Source of the DNA: an uncultured Rhodopirellula sp.
GTDB lineage: Bacteria > Planctomycetota > Planctomycetia > Pirellulales > Pirellulaceae
Assembly (NCBI GenBank): GCA_913061385.1
Contig: CAJXTM010000298.1
Location: 1 to 5,793, forward strand
Reading direction: 5' to 3'
Length of the DNA: 5,793 nucleotides
Both the position numbers and the translations under genes were made by a program. Shown piece after piece: positions 1 to 5,793 of the stretch; the stretch's first letter is position 1; every line of letters starts with the position of its first letter. The notes under the pieces are model-generated. The model was not told where the DNA came from. It saw nothing but the letters and a program-made list of their open reading frames with translations, and searched no databases.

Positions 1-50
1 TACGAGATCAGCCTCGGTCTCGTGGGCTCGGAGATGTGTATAAGAGACAG
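1..50 (+). other. Untrimmed Nextera i7 adapter (technical sequence)
   Basis: This is library adapter, not genomic DNA. Bases 1-8 are the end of the P7 flow-cell primer, 9-16 (cagcctcg) are an 8-base i7 index which I recall as Nextera N710 in adapter orientation, and 17-50 are the Nextera read-2 transposase oligo. The last 19 bases (32-50, agatgtgtataagagacag) are the Tn5 mosaic end. Genuine sequence begins at about 51. The adapter supplies the false C-terminal tail of the minus-strand gene and a false plus-strand ORF start reading MYKRQ. Confidence 0.98.
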
Positions 51-2326
51 TCTGCGAATAGAAAGTTGGGACTGGCAAACAGAACAACAATGTCAGCATC
101 CTCACTGGTAGCATTCCAAAGTGACTGTGAGTTCCTTGGCAGAAGAATACCTGCTCCCTCAGTTTCAGCAACTTCACTTATTCTGGCGACTGACCCAATC
201 GCGAAGCGACTTACAGGATCCTCACCTTTACCCTGAAAGTAATAGGCATCCGATTCAAGTGAGTCACCTGCGTAGATGGTGACTCCATCGGCAGTACGTG
301 AGGCAGCCACCTCCCACTTCTCGATCAGATCCTTTGCGGGGATGGGGCTATTGAGCTGGATGGCCAAAGATACTTCTGGCCAACCTTCTTTGCCGGGGTG
401 CAGTGCCAGACCACATCTCTGAATTGAATCCACAGGTAACTTGGCACGTTCCGCAATACTCGAGATCAGGTCATCCAATTCAGGGGAAAACACTTCAATC
501 AGTGCATCGCCGATGTTGCTTTCCACGATGGATGACACACGTAGGGATGCCACTATCGCTGGGCCGGGCGGTAAGTATTCCAACGATGACTTTTCCGTGT
601 CCGCTGCATAGGGCGGTACATAGAGCAGGCGATCGTCATCTACCAGATCATATCCAGCAGTTTTACCATCCTGCCTTGGCGCTACTTTGGGTTTTGCATC
701 TTCTTCTTTGTCACTGTTTGTGACACGAGGAATCACAACTGGTACAGGTGGACGTGATCTGTCTTTATTGGCAGCCTGCTCTTCGGGGCTTCGTGGTACC
801 AGCAATCCGATGATCAACGCTAGGATCGCGAAGCACATTGCTCCGAGGACCAATGGAGCTTTTGACTTTTTCTTACGCCGCGAACGCTTTGCCGGTGAAG
901 TAGACTCGCTGGCAACTGGCGGTGGTGCAGGAGGTTCAGCAAGACTTTTATCAGCAACAATACTTTGAATGCGGCTTGTCGCATCATTAGTTGCGCTGGC
1001 GTCTGCCTGGTCAGAGCTTTGCTGCGTTGGGACTGATTCACCACTGGAATCAACATATTGTCGACTGGGTTTCTCGTTCACCTGAACTGCGGCAACCCCG
1101 GCATCGAATGCGGACTTTCCACTGGCAGATTTACCTTTTGCTTCCTGCATCGCTTCGACAACGGGAACATCCTCGATGACAGGGGCGTCCGATTTTGCGG
1201 GCGCTTTTTTAATGGCACCAGTGGATCGGGCAGCCGCTTCACTTTTCTCCCTCGATTCCACCTCAGGTGTATCTTCAATGCCAGCACCACCATAAGCGGG
1301 TAATTCAGCAGAAACCAAAGGCAAAATCGTAGTCAGTGCATTAGCCAACTGCTCCACCGCAGCAAATCGGGATGTTGGAGTTTTTGCCATCGCGAAAGCT
1401 AGCACCCGATACAACGGATCACCACCTTCACCCTTTGTCACTGCTTCCGCCAACTCAGGAGCAGTCACCGTAGCATGAGCTTTGATGAGCTGCGCAGTGG
1501 ATGCCCCTTCAACGGGAAATCTTCCACTCGCCAACCGAAAAAGCAAACACCCCAAAGCGTAGATATCAGTGCCAGCGTTACATTCCTGACCCGGGTGACT
1601 GAACTCCGGCGCGGCATACAACCCAGCTTCTTCACTACTATCAAACCAACCAGATTGGCTCTCATCAATACCGGTAGGAGGCCCCGACGGATCTCGCAAA
1701 AGCATGGCCTTACCAGCGCTATCAAGCCAAATCTGCTCTGCTCTTAAAGCTCCATGTACCAATGGTCTCTCATGCATGGCAGCCAACGCATTTGCCAATG
1801 CAACACCAATTTCACACACCTGCCGGTGACTAAAGCAACCGCCGCCGACCAGATAACTCGACAGAGCTTGTCCCTCAGGCAGTTCAGAGAAGATAAGTGT
1901 CCATGCTTGTTGTGTCTCTTCTTCAAAATCTTGAAGTGCGTTTGCAGTGACTTCTCGATGAGCCTGTAGCCACTGGTCGCGGCCGCCGGCCAGTTGATCT
2001 GCTGCAACCCTAAACAATAAGCCCACTCGACCATCATTGACGCGAGAAACAGGAATCCAACGCCGCAGGGGTTCGGGGCCGGCCTGCGCCCTCACCACAA
2101 AGTTTCCAGACCTGATTTCCCGCGGAGGATCAGCCAACAGTGCCTCGGCCTGAAAATCAGTCAGAATCCCCCGTTCCAAAAGAAAACTGGCCAGTCCGCT
2201 GCTCTCACTAGGCGGGGTTCCCGCATTAGCATCGGAATAGTCAACAGCAATCTGCTTGCAACCCGACGCATCGACAACACCCGACTTGACCAGCCCTTTC
2301 CAGAATTCACCCAGCGCGATCGACAT
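51..2326 (-). CDS. Membrane-anchored serine/threonine kinase-like protein, probable pseudokinase, C-terminus missing
   Basis: ATG at 2324-2326; 758 genuine residues are encoded before the contig runs into adapter, and residues 759-772 of the apparent ORF (DCLLYTSPSPRDRG, the D from a hybrid codon) are adapter translation. Residues 44-78 carry the planctomycete-type module LASFLLERGILTDFQAEALL followed by GNFVV. A kinase-like fold spans about 77-330: hinge FSELPEGQALSSYL (146-159), catalytic-loop position HGALRAEQI (191-199), APE motif AAPEF (238-242), DIYALGCLL (254-262) and the late Arg in SRF (319-321). HRD is replaced by HGA, the loop Lys by Arg and Asn by Gln, DFG by DPS, and no glycine-rich loop or VAIK lysine is visible, so phosphotransfer is doubtful. 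A Ser/Ala/Pro/acidic linker (about 340-480) leads to a basic stretch (479-489) and one membrane helix (about 491-510). This suggests a cytoplasmic N-terminus and an external C-terminal domain (about 565-758) of unassigned function starting near LEYLPPG. No strong Shine-Dalgarno is seen. It is divergent from glgA. Confidence 0.82.
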
Positions 2327-2733
2327 ACAACTTTTTCAATCAAACGAATGTTTCGAAGATTCCAGCTACAGCTAGTATTCTACGACATGATCTGGCTTTC
2401 GCCGACCTCATCCCAAAAGCAGACACAACTTCACATCACTCAATCCTCTAATCGTGGGGATTTCGCCGCCGAACTGGTCTCCACTGCAGTAAAAGCCCAT
2501 CTTTGAGGACTGAGCTTTCGGCATTAAACTGCCATTTAATGGACAGAGTCACGTCGCATTATAAATTTCGCTCGAAACAGTTTATCGTCACTGCCGGCGT
2601 TTGACGCAAAAGTCTCAGTCACCATCAGCGCAACTGCAAAGTAATGCGGGCATTGGGAATCAGCATAATCGCTGTAACCTAAACATTTTTACCAGATCAG
2701 ATTTTTGCGTCCCAAGAGATACGAGCTACAGAA
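2327..2733. other. Divergent intergenic region between the kinase-like gene and glgA
   Basis: About 407 bases separate the two divergent start codons, and I see no convincing gene here. The region must contain, or lie just downstream of, the promoters of both genes. Candidate elements are weak: ATTATAAA around 2558-2565 on the plus strand, TAGAAT on the minus strand (complement of 2377-2382), and TTGACG at 2601-2606 without a good -10 partner. Planctomycete promoters are poorly defined, so I call none of them. Directly upstream of glgA a TAA at 2680-2682 closes the glgA frame, which limits how far that gene can extend. The clearest structure is the inverted repeat at 2522-2541. Confidence 0.6.
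2522..2541. repeat. Perfect 7-bp inverted repeat in the divergent intergenic region
   Basis: CATTAAA (2522-2528) and TTTAATG (2535-2541) are exact reverse complements separated by six bases (ctgcca). It lies about 195 bases from each flanking start codon. The symmetry and AT-rich arms would suit a dimeric regulator's operator, or a weak hairpin if transcribed. A 7-bp match at this spacing can also occur by chance in 400 bases, so a function is only suggested. Confidence 0.35.
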
Positions 2734-4236
2734 TTGAACATCGTCTATCTCACAACCGAAGCTGTACCGTTTGCAAAAACGGGTGGACTCGCCGACGTTT
2801 GCGGCACGCTCCCTTCTCGGGTTGCGGCACTTGGGCATCGAACTGCCATCATCATGCCGGCGTTTCGCAGTGTCTACCAGAGTCATGCAGGAGTCGAACC
2901 GACGGATATTAGTTTTGCCATTCAAATGGGTCCCAAAAAGCTGATTGGTTGCCGGCTCCTCAAGGGACGACTTCCAAATGCACATGATGTTCCGGTTTGG
3001 TTCATTGACCAACCTCAATATTTTGATCGCGAGTCACTCTATGGAACGGCCACAGGGGATTACCCGGACAATGCTGAAAGGTTTTCGTTTTTCTGCCGTG
3101 CCGCCATTCAAGCCATGCAGAGAATAGGTTGGAAGTTCGACATCGTACATTGCAATGACTGGCAAACTGGCCCCATACCATCACTGCTCGCCGCAGATAA
3201 AGATCTTTCGCCAGCGTTGAAGAATTACGCAACATTCATGACGATTCACAACTTGGCATACCAGGGAAACTTCCCCAAATCCGAGTTCGAGTGGACCGGA
3301 CTTGATTGGCAACATTTCAATCACGATGAGTTCGAATTCTATGACCGCGTCAATTTCCTGAAAGCCGGAATCGCAGCTGCAGATACGATTACAACCGTCA
3401 GCCCCAGATACTCGCAGGAGATTCGAACGAAGGAACATGGCTGTGGTCTGGAAGCGGTGCTTGAGAATGTTGCTGATCGCATATCAGGAATTACAAACGG
3501 CATTGATCAGAGCATCTGGAATCCCAAGACCGACACGAAGCTGGCTGCCAACTACGACGTAAAATCATGGCACCAAGGCAAACTCGCCAATAAGCGGGCG
3601 TTGCAACAACAATTTGCTCTCGAGCAGAGCGATGGAGTACCCATGATTGGCTTGGTCGGTCGCTTGGCCGAACAAAAAGGCTGGGATCTCATCCTCCCGG
3701 TCCTGCGATGGCATCTTCGTGAAAATCGTCCCACGCAGTGGATCGTGCTGGGAAGCGGAGATGCACAATACGAGCGGCAACTTCGCGAACTGAAAAAAGA
3801 ACACCCGAATCGCTTTGCTTTGCATCTTGGATTCAGTGATCTACTGGCACACCGGATCGAGGCCGGATCCGATATTTTTGTCATGCCAAGCCACTACGAA
3901 CCCTGCGGTCTAAACCAACTTTACAGCCTTCGCTACGGAACAATCCCCGTTGTTACACCTACAGGCGGTTTGGCTGACACCGTATTTGATTGCAGTGATC
4001 AGTCACTTGCTGATGCAACAGCAACGGGTTTCCATCTCCACACCATTACGCCCCAAGGGCTCGATGATGCGATCGGTCGGGCTTTGCATCTCCGCTACCA
4101 TTATCCACAGCAGTGGGCACAACTAATTGAAACTGGAATGACACAGGATTGGTCTTGGAAGAAAAGTGCCATGGAATACGAATCGCTCTATGCGAAAACA
4201 TTAGCCCTTAAGTCTGCTGCAAAGCGAACTGAATGA
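2734..4236 (+). CDS. glgA: Glycogen synthase (ADP-glucose type, GT5)
   Basis: A complete 500-residue protein, of normal bacterial GlgA length. It transfers glucose from ADP-glucose to the non-reducing end of alpha-1,4-glucan in cytoplasmic glycogen synthesis. The N-terminal GT5 domain begins MNIVYLTTEAVPFAKTGG with the ADP-glucose-binding KTGGLADV at 15-22, then VHCNDWQTG (138-146) with the active-site-region His, MTIHNLAYQG (169-178) and FLKAGIAAADTITTVSP (208-224). The C-terminal GT-B half has NGID (255-258), GLVGRLAEQKG (306-316, Arg310 and Lys315 matching the family's substrate-binding pair), SHYEPCGLNQLY (386-397, Glu389 and Cys391 conserved) and GGLADTV (411-417). All key residues seen in the family are present. 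The start is TTG at 2734: it places the N-terminus exactly where GlgA proteins begin, an in-frame stop lies at 2680-2682, and no ATG or GTG occurs between. Only a weak GAG (2723-2725) precedes it. The galT-like gene follows on the same strand after 138 bases. Confidence 0.96.
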   Translation: MNIVYLTTEAVPFAKTGGLADVCGTLPSRVAALGHRTAIIMPAFRSVYQSHAGVEPTDISFAIQMGPKKLIGCRLLKGRLPNAHDVPVWFIDQPQYFDRESLYGTATGDYPDNAERFSFFCRAAIQAMQRIGWKFDIVHCNDWQTGPIPSLLAADKDLSPALKNYATFMTIHNLAYQGNFPKSEFEWTGLDWQHFNHDEFEFYDRVNFLKAGIAAADTITTVSPRYSQEIRTKEHGCGLEAVLENVADRISGITNGIDQSIWNPKTDTKLAANYDVKSWHQGKLANKRALQQQFALEQSDGVPMIGLVGRLAEQKGWDLILPVLRWHLRENRPTQWIVLGSGDAQYERQLRELKKEHPNRFALHLGFSDLLAHRIEAGSDIFVMPSHYEPCGLNQLYSLRYGTIPVVTPTGGLADTVFDCSDQSLADATATGFHLHTITPQGLDDAIGRALHLRYHYPQQWAQLIETGMTQDWSWKKSAMEYESLYAKTLALKSAAKRTE

Positions 4237-4362
4237 CGCTAACGATAAAAACCCTCGCAAATCACAATTCCCGCTGCGATGATCCAAGCAAATGGGGTAC
4301 TATTTTGGCTCAGAATTGAGAGCATCACCATTGAGCGACAAGGCTATTTGCTCAGCATCTGC

Positions 4363-4366
4363 GGAG
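4363..4366 (+). promoter_or_regulatory. Shine-Dalgarno site deciding the galT-like start
   Basis: GGAG sits eight bases before the ATG at 4375, a near-ideal spacing. The alternative in-frame ATG at 4279 has no comparable purine-rich site before it. The site therefore supports the shorter 388-residue protein. Confidence 0.6.
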
Positions 4367-4374
4367 TGCCCCAC

Positions 4375-5541
4375 ATGATCGAGGCAGCGAATCCAAGCGC
4401 GCAACCAGCTTCAGGCAGCCATCCGTCTCAAGAGGCAGGAGAATCGCGATTCGATCCTATAACTGGAAACTGGACTCTTTTCGCTCCCCATCGCTCCGAT
4501 CGTCCTGACGAATTCGTGGAGTCTCGGGAACGCATTCGCAAAAAAGTTGAGTGTCCGTTTTGCCCAGGAAATGAAACAACAACCCCGCCTGCTGTCTGGA
4601 TTGGCCAAGCAGAGAATGACGAATCATTCTCTGATCAGCAGCAGGAAACTACACCGCAAGATGCTTGGGCTGTTCGTGTCGTGCCGAACAAATTCCCTGC
4701 GGTCATGCATGCTCAGAACTTAAGTGACCCTTCTTGCACTGCTCCAGAGCGAGAACAAAACAAAACTGTCAACTCTGTTTCAGAGTCGAATCTTTTTCAA
4801 CGTCGACCGATCGCGGGCGGGCATGAGGTCATCATTGAATCTCGCAATCATGTTCAATCCATCACCGATCTGGATGTCGCCGAGGCTGCGCTTGTGTTCA
4901 AGGCGTACAGAGATCGCATGTTGTACTGGCGGGATGTCCCGGGCATTGCCTACATGAGTACGTTCAAGAACGTCGGTGGTAAGGCTGGAGCATCATTGCG
5001 ACACGCACACAGCCAACTGATCGCAACAGATCGAGTACCTCCGATGGTATCTGCGGCGGCAGCACGAATGTCGAATCACCGCCTAACGCAAGGCAGCTGC
5101 TTACACTGCGATCTTGTTCGAGCGGAATTGAAGGCAAAGGAAAGGATCATTTGGCGAGACGACTCACTGGTCGCATTCTGTCCGTTTTCAAGTCATCTTC
5201 CATTGCTCGTTCGCATCACAACACTGGAACACCAACCCTGCTACGAGAATCTTACGGACTCCGTCATCGAATCAGTTTCACGTCTGGTCAGACGCGTTGT
5301 TTCATGGATCGAAAAACTGCGTCCGGGAACGGCATACAATTTCTGCCTGCACACTCGCCCACCGGGCTGCAGTGATCCATCGGATGCCTATCATTGGGGC
5401 ATCGAAATTTTCCCGCGGATAACACAGTTTGCTGGATTTGAGCTGAGCAGTCATTGCATGATCAACCCGATTCTGCCTGAGGATGCAGCGACCAATTTAC
5501 GAAACTGTGCCTTGGCAGAAGATCCGCGGCTCATACTTTGA
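4375..5541 (+). CDS. galT: GalT-family hexose-1-phosphate nucleotidyltransferase (possible ADP-glucose phosphorylase)
   Basis: A complete 388-residue protein of the GalT branch of the HIT superfamily, which moves nucleoside monophosphate between a sugar nucleotide and a sugar phosphate through a covalent histidine intermediate. Visible features: N-terminal RFDPITGNWTLFAPHRSDRP (25-44), first zinc pair CPFC (60-63), VVPNKFPA (102-109), GGHEVIIES with His159 just after, active-site GASLRHAHSQL (205-215) with His212 as probable nucleophile, second pair CLHC (242-245), His286, YNFCLHT with His326, HWGIEIFPR (340-348) and INPILPEDAA (363-372). The usual bacterial H-P-H is H-A-H here. The second Cys pair and the C-terminal HWxxxIxPxxxxxxGFE...INPxxPEDxA pattern recall, from memory, the Arabidopsis At5g18200 ADP-glucose phosphorylase type as well as UDP-galactose enzymes. 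With glgA directly upstream, activity on ADP-glucose is plausible but unproven. Start 4375 is chosen over 4279 because of the GGAG site and because the extra 32 residues contain no family motif. Confidence 0.88.
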   Translation: MIEAANPSAQPASGSHPSQEAGESRFDPITGNWTLFAPHRSDRPDEFVESRERIRKKVECPFCPGNETTTPPAVWIGQAENDESFSDQQQETTPQDAWAVRVVPNKFPAVMHAQNLSDPSCTAPEREQNKTVNSVSESNLFQRRPIAGGHEVIIESRNHVQSITDLDVAEAALVFKAYRDRMLYWRDVPGIAYMSTFKNVGGKAGASLRHAHSQLIATDRVPPMVSAAAARMSNHRLTQGSCLHCDLVRAELKAKERIIWRDDSLVAFCPFSSHLPLLVRITTLEHQPCYENLTDSVIESVSRLVRRVVSWIEKLRPGTAYNFCLHTRPPGCSDPSDAYHWGIEIFPRITQFAGFELSSHCMINPILPEDAATNLRNCALAEDPRLIL

Positions 5542-5609
5542 GCGATAGAACGAATCTTTGTTTGAGTCTCATTTGGAAATTGAGTCGTAAAATAAGCTCG
5601 GCTCAGAAC

Positions 5610-5638
5610 AAGTCTTTCCGGAACAGGTCGGAAAACTT
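5610..5638 (+). terminator. Imperfect hairpin downstream of the galT-like gene
   Basis: AAGTcTTTCCG (5610-5620) pairs with CGGAAAACTT (5629-5638), giving a 10-bp stem with one bulged C and an eight-base loop, about 70 bases after the stop codon. There is no T-run on either side, so it is not a classic intrinsic terminator. It could still mark the transcript's 3' end or stabilise it. The rest of 5542-5747 shows no supported gene; a 24-codon ORF (5666-5740) and ATGs at 5730 and 5743 running into adapter have no convincing ribosome binding site. Confidence 0.3.
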
Positions 5639-5747
5639 GCCTTCCCACACTGGTAGACCCTACAAATGAAATGGACTTTGATGCCTTCGGACCCGATAGG
5701 TAACTTACGGAAATACGCTCGACTGCGCAATGAAGACTGATAATGAC

Positions 5748-5793
5748 CTGTCTCTTATACACATCTCCGAGCCCACGAGACCGAGGCTGATCT
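5748..5793 (-). other. Untrimmed Nextera i7 adapter, inverted copy (technical sequence)
   Basis: Exact reverse complement of bases 5-50. The Tn5 mosaic end occupies 5748-5766, the rest of the read-2 oligo 5767-5781, the same index (cgaggctg) 5782-5789, and the start of P7 5790-5793. Genuine sequence ends at about 5747. It gives a minus-strand ORF over the end of the galT-like gene a false MYKRQ start. Confidence 0.98.

Noticed and set aside
36..236. Plus-strand ORF starting MYKRQ
   Set aside because: Its start lies in adapter and the rest is antisense to the C-terminal part of the kinase-like gene.
2601..2629. TTGACG as a -35 promoter element for glgA
   Set aside because: No acceptable -10 hexamer at 16-18 bases downstream, and planctomycete promoter consensus is uncertain.
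2601..2912. Plus-strand ORF of 103 residues overlapping the glgA start
   Set aside because: It runs out of frame into the strongly conserved glgA N-terminus, has no recognisable motif, and uses a TTG with no ribosome binding site.
5666..5740. 24-codon ORF after the galT-like gene
   Set aside because: Very short, no convincing Shine-Dalgarno and no recognisable peptide; length is within chance expectation.
5730..5747. Possible start of a further downstream gene (ATG at 5730 or 5743)
   Set aside because: At most six genuine codons remain before adapter, and no clear ribosome binding site precedes either ATG.
51..5747. tRNA, rRNA, riboswitch or CRISPR array
   Set aside because: Reading both strands, I saw no tRNA-like cloverleaf segments, rRNA signature or regularly spaced repeats; nearly all the insert is explained by three coding genes.
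5451..5762. Minus-strand 103-residue ORF starting MYKRQ
   Set aside because: The start codon and first residues come from adapter, much of the rest is antisense to the conserved 3' end of the galT-like gene, and no family is recognisable.
1..5793. A Tn5/IS50-like composite element bounded by mosaic ends
   Set aside because: The mosaic ends are joined to Illumina read-2 oligo, index and P7 sequence, so they are library adapters. No transposase gene is present.

Overview
The window is a short assembly contig from an uncultured bacterium, most likely a planctomycete (Pirellula/Rhodopirellula-like). The main evidence is the first gene. It has the arrangement typical of planctomycete Ser/Thr kinase-like proteins: an N-terminal 'LxxxLLxxGxLTxxQAxxLL' module, a kinase-like domain, a long low-complexity linker, one membrane helix, and a C-terminal domain on the far side of the membrane. 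Taxonomy is inferred from protein style only.

Both ends are technical sequence, not biology. Bases 1-50 and 5748-5793 are untrimmed Illumina Nextera (Tn5) i7-side adapter with the same index, in inverted orientation. The genuine insert is therefore about 51-5747. The adapters add a false tail to the first gene and create false 'MYKRQ' ORF starts at both ends.

Layout: (1) 51-2326, minus strand, a membrane-anchored kinase-like protein, cut off at its C-terminus by the contig end, whose kinase catalytic motifs are degraded. (2) 2327-2733, a roughly 400-bp divergent intergenic region, probably holding both promoters, with one clear short inverted repeat. (3) 2734-4236, plus strand, a complete glycogen synthase (glgA) with a TTG start. 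(4) 4237-4374, a spacer with a good Shine-Dalgarno for the next gene. (5) 4375-5541, plus strand, a complete GalT-family nucleotidyltransferase (HIT superfamily) with an H-A-H-S-Q active site and two Cys-x-x-Cys pairs. (6) 5542-5747, a noncoding tail with one imperfect hairpin.

The two plus-strand genes fit a sugar-nucleotide/glycogen module. GlgA uses ADP-glucose to extend alpha-1,4-glucan. The GalT-like enzyme either interconverts UDP-hexose and hexose-1-phosphate, or, given its neighbour and its resemblance to the plant ADP-glucose phosphorylase type, may act on ADP-glucose. The divergent pseudokinase-like gene has no demonstrated link to them. I found no RNA gene, CRISPR array, natural mobile element or clearly new multi-gene system. 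The points most worth following up are the pseudokinase, the GalT substrate question and the adapter artefacts.
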